Shown in pieces: positions 7,601-16,968 of a DNA stretch of 64,000 nt. Position 1 is the first letter of the stretch, and every line of letters starts with the position of its first letter. This DNA is from Planctomycetota bacterium (GTDB lineage: Bacteria > Planctomycetota > UBA1135 > UBA2386), in NCBI GenBank assembly GCA_016794565.1, contig JAEUHQ010000076.1, positions 1 through 64,000 of the forward strand, written 5' to 3'. The translations under genes were made by a program, and so were the position numbers. The notes below the pieces were generated by a model. It saw only the letters and a list, made by a program, of their open reading frames with translations, was not told where the DNA came from and did no database searches.

Positions 7601-10374
7601 GCGAGCGCCTCCTTGCGATCCAGGGTGAGCAGGCGCTTCAGCTCGTCGTTGCTCAGCTCGGTGATCCAGTTCTCGCCCGCGGCGAGCAGGCTGTCCGCGA
7701 CTTCGCGCTTGCGATCGAGCATCTGCTGGATGCGCTCTTCGAGCGTGCCGGTGCACACGAACTTGTGCACGAAGACGTTGCGCGACTGGCCGATGCGGAA
7801 CGCGCGGTCCGTTGCCTGGTCCTCGACGGCCGGGTTCCACCAGCGGTCGAAGTGGAACACGCGGTTCGCGGCGGTGAGGTTGAGACCGGTGCCGCCCGCC
7901 TTCAGTGACAACACGAAGATCTTCGGGCCTTCGGGGCGCGACTCCTGGAAGTCGGTGACCATGTGGTCGCGCTCCTTCTGCGGCACGCCCCCGTGCAGGA
8001 ACAGGACGGTCGGGCCGTGCACGCTCTCGAAGTAGGTCTTCAGCAGCGACCCCATCTCCTTGAACTGCGTGAACACGAGACAGCGGTCGCCCTCTTCGAT
8101 CGCCTCCTCGACCATCTCGCCGAGCAGATCGAGTTTGCCCGAGCGGCTCGGCAGTGTGCTGCCGTCCATCAGGTAGTGCGCCGGGTGGTTGCACACCTGC
8201 TTCAGGCGCAGCAGCGTCGTGAGGATGGCGCCGCGGCGCTGGATGCCCTCGGCGGCCTTCTCGACCTCCTGCAGACCCTTTCGGACCACGGACTCGTAGA
8301 GGATCGCCTGCTCGCGCGACAACGTGGCAGCGACGATCTGTTCCGACTTCTCCGGCAGGTCCGCGACGATCTCGGGGTCGGTCTTCAGGCGGCGCAACAC
8401 GAATGGTCGCACGAGCCGCGCGAGTGCGGACATCGAGCCCTTCTGCCGCTGCTTCACGATCGGGTGTTCGAGCGTCTGCGTGAACTGCGACCGCGAACCG
8501 AGCAGACCCTCGTTGAGGAAATCCATGATCGACCACAGGTCGAGCGGGCGGTTCTCCAGCGGCGTGCCCGTGAGCGCGAGCCGGAAGTGGCCCTTCAGCT
8601 GCCTCGCGATCTGTGACTGGCGCGTCGTCGGGTTCTTGATGTTCTGCGCTTCGTCGAGCACGACGCCGTCGAACGTGACGTCGGCCATCACCTCTTCGTC
8701 GCGCTGCAGCAGGTTGTAGCTGGTCAGCACGATGTCACAGCTCGCGAGCATCGAGCGGAAGTCCTCGGCGGTCTCCGCGCGGCCCTTGCCGTGGTGGAGC
8801 ACGACGCGCAGGGACGGCGCGAACCGCAACAGCTCGCGGCGCCAGTTCCCGAGCACGGACACCGGGCACACGATCATGATCGCGCCGGTCGAACCGCGGC
8901 GTTTGCGCCAGTCGAGCATCACGGTGATTGCCTGTACGGTCTTGCCGAGACCCATGTCGTCGGCGAGGCACGCACCGAAGCCCTGGTCGACCAGGAAGTG
9001 CATCCACGCGTGGCCGCGCTGCTGGTACGGGCGAAGTTCGCCCTGGAACTCGACCGGGATCGGTCGATTCTCCACCGAGCGCGACTGCTCGAGGTTGAGC
9101 AGCAACTGTTCGAGTCGCGGAGTGCTCGCGATCGACTCCATCGCGAGACCGTGCAGGTGCGAGGCGCCGCCGAGGCGAAGCCGAAGCGCTTCGAAGAAGG
9201 AGATGCGCTCTCCCCCTTCCTTCATGCGCTTCTTGAAGTCGCGCAGTGCTTCGCGGTCCTTCGGCGACAGGAGCACCGGGCGTCGGTCGATGAAGACGAG
9301 CGGCGTCTTCGCGTCGACCAACTCGTCGAACTCGCTCTGGCTGAGCTCCTTGTCGCCCACCGCGAGGCTCCAACGGAACTCGAACCACGGGCGCGGATCG
9401 CTGCCCTGGCCCTTGCCCTCGACGATCGCGACGCGCGCGGAGAGGCGCTGCATCGACTCGACGCCGGGGAGCGTCAGCTCGAAGCCTTCGGCCTCGAGGA
9501 GCGGCATGTGGTCGAGGATCTGGTCGAGTTCCTGGCGCGTCAGGCTCGCACGGCCGTCGGCGAGGTTGCGGGCGCGGCGGATCGCCGGCAGTTTCTCGGA
9601 GACTCGCTCGAGGACCTGCTCCACGCGGTACACGCTGTCCGTCGCGATCTCGTTCTGGAACGGCGATGCCGAGAGTCGCTGGTGCAGGCTCTCGATCGTC
9701 TCGGTGAACGCGATCGTCGGGATCGGCCGCACGAGGATCTGCAGTCCCCACGGCGCGCCCTCCTCGAGCGGCTTGTCGGGGACCAGGATCTCGAGCACGG
9801 GCACCATCGGTGTGTGCCAGAACTCGCGCGGCAGACGCTCCGCCTTCTCGAATCGCGGCGCCGGCGGCGAGCCGTTCTCCGCGGCGCGGCGCAGCACGTG
9901 GTCGAGCGCGTGGCCGACGAACGCGACGAGGAAGTTGCGTTGCGTGATCGCGTAGACCGGATCGTCGGGGACGGCGAAGCGCGCGGTGCACAAACTGCCG
10001 GGGACGAGCTCGGCGATCGCCGCGAGGACCCACTGGGTCTCGGCGCTCCAGTGCGGCACGAACTGGAACATGCCCGGCTGCGGCGCTGGTGCGAAGTCGC
10101 CGCGTTCGACGAGGCGCTGCACGAGGCGGCTCGCCGCAGCGAGAGCGCGGATCGACGGCGACTCCTTCGCGGGGTCGAGCGACGCGAGCCACGGGACCGC
10201 GTCGGCGAGCGAGAAGCCGAGCGCGGGGATCGACCAGAGCGCCGAGGCGACGCGACGCTGGGAACGGTCGTCCTCCTCGGCGTCGTTGTCGGATCCGACG
10301 AGCCACGGTCTGAGCGTGGACTCTTCCGACGGGATCAACAACTGCGCTTCGACGCGCTCCGCCCGCGAGGCCAT
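7597..10374 (-). CDS. SNF2-family DEAD/DEAH-box ATPase (Swi2/Snf2-like translocase)
   Basis: This 925-residue protein has an N-terminal accessory region of about 430 residues and a C-terminal SNF2 motor. Motif I is DDMGLGKTVQAI near residue 471, motif II is LDEAQNIKN near 571, and the helicase C domain includes FLHGGVPQKERD and WWNPAVEDQATDRAFRIGQS. Such proteins use ATP to translocate on double-stranded DNA and displace proteins. It is followed directly by the SWIM-domain gene with an ATGA overlap. The ATG at 10374 is the first in frame. The frame stays open without stop upstream to the oxidase gene but has no ATG, GTG or TTG close by, so the extra in-frame segment is either non-coding or begins at a rare codon. 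Confidence 0.9.
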   Translation of the reverse strand: MASRAERVEAQLLIPSEESTLRPWLVGSDNDAEEDDRSQRRVASALWSIPALGFSLADAVPWLASLDPAKESPSIRALAAASRLVQRLVERGDFAPAPQPGMFQFVPHWSAETQWVLAAIAELVPGSLCTARFAVPDDPVYAITQRNFLVAFVGHALDHVLRRAAENGSPPAPRFEKAERLPREFWHTPMVPVLEILVPDKPLEEGAPWGLQILVRPIPTIAFTETIESLHQRLSASPFQNEIATDSVYRVEQVLERVSEKLPAIRRARNLADGRASLTRQELDQILDHMPLLEAEGFELTLPGVESMQRLSARVAIVEGKGQGSDPRPWFEFRWSLAVGDKELSQSEFDELVDAKTPLVFIDRRPVLLSPKDREALRDFKKRMKEGGERISFFEALRLRLGGASHLHGLAMESIASTPRLEQLLLNLEQSRSVENRPIPVEFQGELRPYQQRGHAWMHFLVDQGFGACLADDMGLGKTVQAITVMLDWRKRRGSTGAIMIVCPVSVLGNWRRELLRFAPSLRVVLHHGKGRAETAEDFRSMLASCDIVLTSYNLLQRDEEVMADVTFDGVVLDEAQNIKNPTTRQSQIARQLKGHFRLALTGTPLENRPLDLWSIMDFLNEGLLGSRSQFTQTLEHPIVKQRQKGSMSALARLVRPFVLRRLKTDPEIVADLPEKSEQIVAATLSREQAILYESVVRKGLQEVEKAAEGIQRRGAILTTLLRLKQVCNHPAHYLMDGSTLPSRSGKLDLLGEMVEEAIEEGDRCLVFTQFKEMGSLLKTYFESVHGPTVLFLHGGVPQKERDHMVTDFQESRPEGPKIFVLSLKAGGTGLNLTAANRVFHFDRWWNPAVEDQATDRAFRIGQSRNVFVHKFVCTGTLEERIQQMLDRKREVADSLLAAGENWITELSNDELKRLLTLDRKEALA

Positions 10375-10477
10375 CGCCTCGGGCAGGGCTGCCGTGGCGC
10401 CGTCGAGGCCCGTGTCCGACCAGATGGCGATCCGCGCGTCCGCGGACTGGCGGCTGTGCAGGTAGGCGGCTAGCAGA

Positions 10478-10888
10478 TTAGTGACCGGCGTGCGGAGCTG
10501 GCTGGACCCATCCCTTGTCGACGGGCGCCTTCGTCGTGTGGAGCGAGTTGTCGATTCGGCGGGTTGCCAGGTCGGTCAACGTGAACAGGAACAGAAGCGA
10601 AAGGAAGAGGAACGAGCTCAGGAAGACGATCTTGTTGATCGCGGTGTCCCACTTCAGGTGCATGAAGAAGGCCATGACGAGCGACGCCTTCACCGAAGCG
10701 ATCACCATGGCGATCAGCATGTTGGCGCTGCCGAAGTCGAAGCGCGAGGTCGCGACCGTGATCGCCGTCAGGATCAGGAGGGCGACCAGCACGTTGGCGA
10801 ACATCCGCGAGCTCGACACGTGGTGATGGCCCATCTGCAGGTCGCCGTGGGCGTGTCCGGCGTGGACGTCGTGGGTGTGAGCGCTCAT
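10478..10888 (-). CDS. Cytochrome c oxidase subunit IV-like membrane protein (CyoD/COX4 type)
   Basis: The 136-residue product has a His-rich N-terminus (eleven His within the first 28 residues), then three membrane helices (MFANVLVALLILTAITVATS; MLIAMVIASVKASLVMAFFM; KIVFLSSFLFLSLLFLFTLT). The middle-helix signature VKASLVMAFFMHLKWD is typical of prokaryotic subunit IV, a small accessory subunit that helps assemble or stabilise haem-copper oxidases. It is the last gene of the 13-kb respiratory operon and overlaps coxC by ATGA. The His-rich head could bind copper or zinc, but this is inference. Confidence 0.88.
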   Translation of the reverse strand: MSAHTHDVHAGHAHGDLQMGHHHVSSSRMFANVLVALLILTAITVATSRFDFGSANMLIAMVIASVKASLVMAFFMHLKWDTAINKIVFLSSFLFLSLLFLFTLTDLATRRIDNSLHTTKAPVDKGWVQPAPHAGH

Positions 10889-11622
10889 CACGGCACCAGG
10901 TAGAGCAGGGGGAAGAGGAAGATCCAGATCAGGTCGACGAGGTGCCAGTAGAGGCCGACGAGGTCGACAGGCAGGAAGTAGCCGGCGTGGAAGCGACCCT
11001 TCGCGGCGCCCTTCATCACCCAGAGGATGAGGCCCGCACCGATCAGCACGTGCAGACCGTGGATCGCCGTCATCGTGACGTAGATCGCGAAGAAGAGGTG
11101 GCCGTGCGGCACGCCTGCCATCACTCCGTGGTAGTCCTTGAACCACGGCAGCTGGCCCGTCGCCGTGTCGTAGCCGTGGAACATCTCGGGGAACACGAAC
11201 AGGCCGTGGTCGTACTTGGCCTTGTACTCGAAGAACTTGACGACCATGAAGATCGCCGCGCCGAGCACAGTGAGGCCGCAGTAGACGAGCAGCTTCTTCT
11301 TCTGGCTGGTCTGCGCGGAGCGCACACCCATCGCCATCGTCCACGAGCTCAGCAGGAGCACCGACGTGTTCAGCGCGCCGAGCTTCCAGTCGAGCTGGTG
11401 ACCGCCGAGCCGGAACGTCTCGGGGTAGGCCTCGTGGTAGTAGAAGTAGGCGGCGAACAGTCCGCCGAAGAGCAGGATTTCCGTCGCGAGGAACAGCCAG
11501 AAGCCGAGCTTCGCGGCCTGGAACTCCTGCACCGGCGTGTCGAAGTGGTGCGCCACCGTGTGGGGCAGGAACTCGGGACCCGGTGCCGGGATCACTACCG
11601 AGTGGTGACCGTCGTGACTCAT
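10888..11622 (-). CDS. coxC: Cytochrome c oxidase subunit III
   Basis: This 244-residue membrane protein matches subunit III of haem-copper oxidases: KLGFWLFLATEILLFGGLFA near residues 37-57, LNTSVLLLSSWTMAMGV in the next helix, and the C-terminal HGLHVLIGAGLILW and VGLYWHLVDLIWIFLFPLLY. Subunit III does not carry redox metals but stabilises the catalytic subunit and its proton supply. Five transmembrane helices follow a His-containing N-terminal segment, as expected for bacterial CoxC without the first two helices. It lies between coxA and the subunit IV-like gene, in the usual order. Confidence 0.95.
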   Translation of the reverse strand: MSHDGHHSVVIPAPGPEFLPHTVAHHFDTPVQEFQAAKLGFWLFLATEILLFGGLFAAYFYYHEAYPETFRLGGHQLDWKLGALNTSVLLLSSWTMAMGVRSAQTSQKKKLLVYCGLTVLGAAIFMVVKFFEYKAKYDHGLFVFPEMFHGYDTATGQLPWFKDYHGVMAGVPHGHLFFAIYVTMTAIHGLHVLIGAGLILWVMKGAAKGRFHAGYFLPVDLVGLYWHLVDLIWIFLFPLLYLVP

Positions 11623-11671
11623 GCTTGGAATCCTGTGAGCGCGGTGGCGATGCGAGGAGCGTGGCGTCGGA

Positions 11672-13330
11672 TCAGCTGACGGGCGTCTGCGTCGTGCGCA
11701 GGTCGAGGGTCGAGTAGTCGTAGACCTCGGTGGTCACACTGGGCGGGTGGTCGAAGTTCTCGAGCGGCGGCGGCGTCGGCGTGTGCCAGTCGAGCGTGAC
11801 GCCCCCCCACTGGTTCTGCATCGCCTTCTTGCCGCTCAGCAGCGACGCGACGAGGTAGAAGACCATCAATGCGACGCCGGACCCGAGCACCATCGCGCCG
11901 ATCGTCGACGCCCGGTGGTAGGCCTCGAAGTCCGGGACGTAGGTCGCATACCGGCGCGGCATGCCGCGGCTGCCCATGATGAACTGCGGGAGGAACGTCA
12001 GGTTGAAGCCGACGAAGATGATGCCGCAGGCGATCTTGGCCAGCGTTTCGTCGTACATCACGCCGAACATCTTGGGCCACCAGTGGTGGAGGCCGGCGAA
12101 GAAGGCCAGCGCGATCGAACCCATCATCACGTAGTGGAAGTGCGCGACGACGAAGTAGGTGTCGTGCAGATGGATGTCGACGTTGAGCGCGCCGAGGATG
12201 ACACCCGTGAGACCGCCGATCGCGAAGATGATCAGGAACGCGATCGTGTAGAGCATCGGTGAGTTGAGGGCGATCGAGCCCTTCCACACCGTCGCCACCC
12301 ACGAGAATTCCTTGATGGCGGTCGGGATGGCCACGAAGAAGGTCAGGAACGAGAACGCGAACATCGCGTACGTCGACTGACCCGACGTGAACATGTGGTG
12401 GCCCCACACGAGGAAGCTGATGATCGCGATCGCGATCGAGCTGAACGCGATCAGCTTGTAGCCGAACAGCGGCTTGCGCGAGTGCACCGAGACCAGCTCG
12501 CTGATGATGCCGAAGGCCGGCAGCACCATGATGTAGACGGCCGGGTGGCTGTAGAACCAGAAGAAGTGCTCGAACAGCACCGGGTCGCCGCCGAGTCGCG
12601 GATCGAAGATGCCGATGTGGTAGAGGCGTTCGAACGCTACGAGCAGCACGGTGATGCCCAGCACCGGCGTGGCGAGCACCTGCAGCAGCGACGTCGCGTA
12701 GAGCGCCCACACGAACAGCGGCATGCGGAACCACGTGAGGCCGGGCGCGCGCAGCTTGTGCACCGTGACGATGAAGTTCAGCCCGGTGAAGATCGAGCTG
12801 AAGCCGAGCACGAAGATCGCCAGGCCGATCGTGACGACCGCTTTGTTCGTGTAGAGGCTGTACGGCGCGTAGAAGGTCCAGCCCGTGTCGAAGCCGCCGA
12901 GCACGATCGCGAGCGTCGCGAGGATCGCGCCGGTCAGCCACAGATAGAAGCTCAGCAGGTTGAGTCGCGGCAGCGCGACGTCCTTCGCGCCCAGCATCAG
13001 CGGCAGCACCATGTTCCCGAGCGAGCCCGGGATCGCCGGGATCACGAACAGGAACACCATGAACGCGCCGTGCAGCGTGAAGATCTGGTTGTAGTCGGCG
13101 TTGGAGAACAGCATCCCGTGGGGCTCCCACAGGTGCAGGCGCACGAGCAGCGCGAAGAGACCGCCGCACAGGAAGGCGATCATCGTACCGACGAGGTACA
13201 TGACGCCGATGCGCTTGTGGTCGAGCGTGCCGGCCCACGACATCAGGCCCGACGAGCAGTTCAGGAAGTTCGGCTTCCCGGTCGCGGGCGTGCCGTGGTG
13301 ACTGTCGATGACGGGGACGTTGGTCGTCAT
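11672..13330 (-). CDS. coxA: Cytochrome c oxidase subunit I, A2-type (caa3 family)
   Basis: This 552-residue subunit with about 12 helices reduces oxygen to water at the haem a3-CuB site and pumps protons. It reads [18 protein letters not shown] near residue 260: the CuB His and the cross-linked Tyr are present, but the Glu of the classical GHPEVY motif is replaced. YSHP is the known signature of A2-type oxidases such as Rhodothermus caa3, where the Tyr-Ser pair replaces the D-channel Glu. [14 protein letters not shown] carries the haem ligands and [10 protein letters not shown] the CuB His pair. It follows coxB by seven bases and precedes coxC by 49. Its pairing with an ACIII operon fits known ACIII-caa3 supercomplexes. 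Confidence 0.96.
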   Translation of the reverse strand: MTTNVPVIDSHHGTPATGKPNFLNCSSGLMSWAGTLDHKRIGVMYLVGTMIAFLCGGLFALLVRLHLWEPHGMLFSNADYNQIFTLHGAFMVFLFVIPAIPGSLGNMVLPLMLGAKDVALPRLNLLSFYLWLTGAILATLAIVLGGFDTGWTFYAPYSLYTNKAVVTIGLAIFVLGFSSIFTGLNFIVTVHKLRAPGLTWFRMPLFVWALYATSLLQVLATPVLGITVLLVAFERLYHIGIFDPRLGGDPVLFEHFFWFYSHPAVYIMVLPAFGIISELVSVHSRKPLFGYKLIAFSSIAIAIISFLVWGHHMFTSGQSTYAMFAFSFLTFFVAIPTAIKEFSWVATVWKGSIALNSPMLYTIAFLIIFAIGGLTGVILGALNVDIHLHDTYFVVAHFHYVMMGSIALAFFAGLHHWWPKMFGVMYDETLAKIACGIIFVGFNLTFLPQFIMGSRGMPRRYATYVPDFEAYHRASTIGAMVLGSGVALMVFYLVASLLSGKKAMQNQWGGVTLDWHTPTPPPLENFDHPPSVTTEVYDYSTLDLRTTQTPVS

Positions 13331-13337
13331 GGTTGCC

Positions 13338-14396
13338 TCACTTCTCCGCGAGTGACTTCATGAACTCGATGATGCCCTTGAGCCGGCGGTCGTCGAGCTG
13401 ATCGGGTGGGAACACGGCCATGCCGCCATTGGGAAACTCCGCCGCCCGCTTCGCATCCGGGCTGCGCACCGATTCCATGATGTACGCGTCGTCCACGGTG
13501 ATCGTCTGCTTCTCACCCTTCACGAGAACGTCGCGCTGCTTGCCCGTGATCTTGCCGTCCGGGCCCTTCACGAAGAGACCCTTCCAGGTCGGCCCGACAC
13601 CCACGGCGCCGTTGATCGAGTGGCACGTCGAGCAGAGCGAGCTGTAGAGGCTCGCCGCGCTCTTCACGGCCTTCTCCGGAGTGTCGTCCTCCCAGAGGTC
13701 CCACGGACGCTTCAGGTAGTCGGCTTCGGAGACGACGTGCACCCTCGCGTACATGGTCGAGTGGTTCTCGCCGCAGTACTCGGCGCAGAAGAGGTGGTAC
13801 TCGCCGATGTCCGTCGGCGTGAACCAGACTGTCTGGAAGCGACCCGGGATGATGTCGCGCTTCACGCGCATCGCGGGCACGTAGAAGGCGTGCAGGACGT
13901 CGCTCGACTCGAGCGTGAACTGCGCCGGCTTGCCGACGCGCATCCAGACTTCGTTGTAGCTCTTCGCTGCGTCGTTCGGATAGCTGAAGGTCCAGTTCCA
14001 CTGCTTCGCCGAGGCCTTGTAAGCGTTGCGCGACGCTTCGTACGGCACAGTGGTCATGTCGATGCTGCCCGCGAAGCCCCATGCGAACATCACCATCACG
14101 ATGATGAGCGGGATCACCGTCCAGACGACCTCGAGCGGCGTGTTGTGCGTGGTGTTCGACGCCGGTGGCTGGTCGAACGTCTTGCGGCGGTACTTCACGC
14201 ACGAGAACACGAGCACGCCCGTGATCAGTACGAAGAAGAAGATGCAGACCGCGTACGTGAAGTAGAAGAGTCCGTCGACGTCGTGGAACGTGCTCGCCAG
14301 CTTCTCGAGCTGCCCGAAGGCGTCGACCTCGGGCCTCGGAGCAGGCTTCTCGATGTAGTTGATCTTGGCCGGATCCTGGATCAGTAGGGCGAGCAC
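13338..14396 (-). CDS. coxB: Cytochrome c oxidase subunit II fused to cytochrome c (caa3 type)
   Basis: This 352-residue subunit has two N-terminal membrane helices ([39 protein letters not shown]) and a periplasmic cupredoxin with the CuA site: [17 protein letters not shown] supplies the first His, and [12 protein letters not shown] near residues 215-226 supplies two Cys, His and Met. A C-terminal domain carries a haem c motif, CSTCH, with a later GGMAVFPP segment as probable Met ligand. The fused cytochrome c identifies a caa3 oxidase that can accept electrons directly from ACIII, notably ActE, without a free carrier. It is preceded by the Sco gene, which would supply copper to CuA. Confidence 0.95.
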   Translation of the reverse strand: MLALLIQDPAKINYIEKPAPRPEVDAFGQLEKLASTFHDVDGLFYFTYAVCIFFFVLITGVLVFSCVKYRRKTFDQPPASNTTHNTPLEVVWTVIPLIIVMVMFAWGFAGSIDMTTVPYEASRNAYKASAKQWNWTFSYPNDAAKSYNEVWMRVGKPAQFTLESSDVLHAFYVPAMRVKRDIIPGRFQTVWFTPTDIGEYHLFCAEYCGENHSTMYARVHVVSEADYLKRPWDLWEDDTPEKAVKSAASLYSSLCSTCHSINGAVGVGPTWKGLFVKGPDGKITGKQRDVLVKGEKQTITVDDAYIMESVRSPDAKRAAEFPNGGMAVFPPDQLDDRRLKGIIEFMKSLAEK

Positions 14397-14441
14397 GGTT
14401 GTGGTCCGTTGAAGGCTGACGGCTGAAGGTCGTTGGGAGGA

Positions 14442-15272
14442 TCAGGCCACCGCGGGCGCGGTACGCCGACGTTCTTTCCTGAGCATGATCACGATCATCG
14501 TGACCATCGCGATCACCGTGAGGGCGCCACCGATGCGCATCACGGTCATCGCCGCGAGAGAGTAGCTGTTCGTGCGCGGGTCGAAGGTCAGGCAGTTCAG
14601 CTTGACCTGATCCCAGAAGCTGCCGAGCTTGCCGCCGCTCGCCTCGACGATCGCGAGGCGCACGTCGGCGGGGTCGAACCACGTGTTGACGATGACGCGA
14701 CTCACCTTGCCCTGCGGAGTCAGGAAGATCAGCGAGGGCGGGTGGGCGTACTGGTTCGTGTGTTCCGACCAGTAGTAGTGGAACCCCACGGTTTCGGTCA
14801 GCGCCTGGATGTTGGCCTGGTCGCCCACCAGCACGCGCCACGCGTCCTCGCCGCCGGTCTTCAGCAACTTCGGGAGGAACTTGTCCTTCCGTGCCTTCGC
14901 GATCTCCGGGGTCTCCTTCGGATCGATCGAGACGTTCAACACGCGGTAGTCGCGACCCGGTTCGAGATCGACGTCGCTCAGTGCGCGGAACGCGGCTTCC
15001 AGAACCTGCCCGCACATGGCCGGGCAGCTGTAGTAGCCGAGAAGGAGCAGCACGGGCTGCTTGCCGGGGAACATCTGGCGCAGCTGGAACGGGTATCCGC
15101 GCTCGTCGGTGAACGTGAGGGAAGGATCGACGGTCGCGCCGATCCGGTCGACCATCGACGCTGCCTCTTCCTTGACGACGACCGAACTCGTCGGGGGCAT
15201 GCCCTCGCCCTGCGCGCGACCGACGCCGGCGACGCAGAGGAGCATGGCAGTCAGGAGAAAGCGTTGGATCAT
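14442..15272 (-). CDS. Sco1/SenC-family copper chaperone for CuA assembly, with C-terminal membrane helix
   Basis: The 276-residue product has a signal peptide (MIQRFLLTAMLLCVAGVGRA), a thioredoxin-like domain with the copper motif SCPAMC (CxxxC) and the distal His in QYAHPPSLIFL, all Sco hallmarks. Sco proteins deliver copper or reducing equivalents to the CuA centre of subunit II. It has an extra C-terminal transmembrane segment (GGALTVIAMVTMIVIMLRK), so it would be tethered to the membrane at its C-terminus as well. It lies directly upstream of coxB in the operon. The ATG at 15272 is chosen because it opens the signal peptide. Confidence 0.92.
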   Translation of the reverse strand: MIQRFLLTAMLLCVAGVGRAQGEGMPPTSSVVVKEEAASMVDRIGATVDPSLTFTDERGYPFQLRQMFPGKQPVLLLLGYYSCPAMCGQVLEAAFRALSDVDLEPGRDYRVLNVSIDPKETPEIAKARKDKFLPKLLKTGGEDAWRVLVGDQANIQALTETVGFHYYWSEHTNQYAHPPSLIFLTPQGKVSRVIVNTWFDPADVRLAIVEASGGKLGSFWDQVKLNCLTFDPRTNSYSLAAMTVMRIGGALTVIAMVTMIVIMLRKERRRTAPAVA

Positions 15273-15280
15273 CGGTGGAG

Positions 15281-15628
15281 CTACTTGCCGGCCATCTGCT
15301 GCATGACCTGGTCGATCGTCTTCTTCGTCGGGTTCTGGCCGTTCAAGAACTCGCGCTCCGCCTTGACAGCGGCGTTCAACTCGGTCGTCGGAACCGTGGC
15401 GACCTTGCGATTGTGTTCCTCGTCCTGCACGCGGAGGAAGATCGGGAACAGCAGCCACATGGAGATGAAGAACACGACGGCGCCGCCGGCGACCCAGACG
15501 GTCGCCCAGACCGCATCGATGTCGTGCTCCGGATCGTGCACCACCGCTTCGTGCGTGACGCCCTGCACGAACTCGTGCCCGTGCGCTTTGTGCGCCGCGT
15601 GGGACTTGTCTTGGGTCGGGTGAGCCAT
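15281..15628 (-). CDS. Small His-rich single-pass membrane protein of the ACIII operon
   Basis: The 115-residue product has a His-rich N-terminus (MAHPTQDKSHAAHKAHGHEF), one membrane helix near residues 42-65 (VWATVWVAGGAVVFFISMWL) and a charged C-terminus (residues 66-115) rich in Glu, Lys and Gln. I do not recognise a named family. Its fixed position between actF and sco, 18 bases after actF and eight before sco, suggests a small accessory subunit of ACIII or a copper-handling assembly factor. Nothing in the sequence shows a haem or iron-sulfur motif. Existence as a gene is well supported by spacing and protein character; function is inferred from context only. Confidence 0.8.
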   Translation of the reverse strand: MAHPTQDKSHAAHKAHGHEFVQGVTHEAVVHDPEHDIDAVWATVWVAGGAVVFFISMWLLFPIFLRVQDEEHNRKVATVPTTELNAAVKAEREFLNGQNPTKKTIDQVMQQMAGK

Positions 15629-15646
15629 GGTGGTCGGGCCTGCTGG

Positions 15647-16963
15647 TCAGAAGTTCTGGAAGTGCAGCGCCTCGGCGAGGCGCGGATCGCGGAGCGGGAC
15701 CAGGTTCGCACGGCGCACGTTCCACAGCGTCGCGCCGACGAGCACGAAGAAGAGGCCGACGAAGCAGCCGAAGTCCGCCCAGTGCACGCCGTGCAGGTAG
15801 GTGCCGAAGTCGTGCGTGAAGCGGGCGATGCCGGTCTCGACGGCCTCCGCCGCGTTCGCGACATGGCCGGCGCCGTGCTCGGCGGGACCCTGCTCGTGCG
15901 ACCCGGCCGTCGGCAGGATCAGGAACTGCATGTCGAAGCAGTGCACGACCAACAGAAGGATCGCGCCGATCGACAGCGTCACGCCGTTCCGCTTGACGTG
16001 GCGCGACATCAGGAAGCCGAACGGGATGAAGAAGTGCCCGAAGACCAGCAGCGTGCCGATCGCACCCCACCCGCCTTCCGCACGGTCGGCGAACCAGCGA
16101 GTCTCCTCGGGAAGGTTCGCGTACCAGATCAGCATGTACTGGCTGAAGTTCGTGTAGGTCCAGAAGACCACGAACGCGAACATCAGCTTGCCGAGGTCGT
16201 GGTAGTGCTCGACGGTGATCGCGCCGCGGAGGTAGCCGCGCTTGCCGAGCCACTTCGCCATCAGGATGGTGAAGGCGAAGAACGCCATGTAGGCGCCCGC
16301 GAAGTAGGTCAGCCCGAAGATCGTGCTGAACCAGTGCGGGTCGAGCGACATGATCCAGTCGAACGCCGCGAAGGTCACCGACAGAGCGAACAGGAGGAGT
16401 CCAGGTGCCGCGACGCGCGAGAGCCGCAGGCTGACCGCCGGATCACCGTTCTCGTCTTGCTGCAGCGACGCGCGGCGGAAGAAGAACGCCATCGCGATCC
16501 AGATCGCGAAGTAGATGACGATGCGCGCGACGAAGAAGTTCTTGTTGAGCCAGGCCGACTTGCCCGCCACCAGGTGGTCGTTCGGATCGGGATGGACCCA
16601 GTGATGGAAGAGGTGGTCGAAGCCGACGTAGATCGGCACGAACAGCAGGGCCATCAGGGGCAGGGCACCCATGATGTTCTCCGCGAGTCGGCGGACGCAG
16701 ATGCCCCAGCCGGCGCGCGTGATGTGCTGCACCATCGTGAAGAACAGGGCGCCGAGGCAGATGCCCAGCACACCCATGTAGCCGACGAGGTACGAGAAGT
16801 AGAAGCGTTCCCCCCCGGTGGCCCAGGCGCCGCCGATCAGGGCCGCCCCCAGCACCAGCGCTCCGAGCTGTGCCGTCGCGAGATCGCCGTCCTTGACCTT
16901 CGGGACGATGGTCGGCGCCAACTGCTGCAGGCTCGGCGCGGTCATGTGTGCGGTGGCAGTCAT
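15647..16963 (-). CDS. actF: Alternative complex III subunit ActF (NrfD-like quinol-binding membrane subunit)
   Basis: This 438-residue membrane protein has about ten helices and is the second NrfD/PsrC-like subunit of ACIII. Recognisable ACIII-F segments are GERFYFSYLVGYMGVLGICL, FTMVQHITRAGWG, FAAFDWIMSLDPHWFSTIFG, LMFAFVVFWTYTNFSQYMLI and ADFGCFVGLFFVLVGATLW. ActF lies in the membrane beside ActC and is thought to contribute a proton pathway, with quinol oxidised on the ActC side. The start at 16963 lies six bases after the actE stop. A late loop, GSHEQGPAEHGAGH, is His-rich like the tails of neighbouring subunits. Confidence 0.93.
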   Translation of the reverse strand: MTATAHMTAPSLQQLAPTIVPKVKDGDLATAQLGALVLGAALIGGAWATGGERFYFSYLVGYMGVLGICLGALFFTMVQHITRAGWGICVRRLAENIMGALPLMALLFVPIYVGFDHLFHHWVHPDPNDHLVAGKSAWLNKNFFVARIVIYFAIWIAMAFFFRRASLQQDENGDPAVSLRLSRVAAPGLLLFALSVTFAAFDWIMSLDPHWFSTIFGLTYFAGAYMAFFAFTILMAKWLGKRGYLRGAITVEHYHDLGKLMFAFVVFWTYTNFSQYMLIWYANLPEETRWFADRAEGGWGAIGTLLVFGHFFIPFGFLMSRHVKRNGVTLSIGAILLLVVHCFDMQFLILPTAGSHEQGPAEHGAGHVANAAEAVETGIARFTHDFGTYLHGVHWADFGCFVGLFFVLVGATLWNVRRANLVPLRDPRLAEALHFQNF

Positions 16964-16968
16964 GTCGC

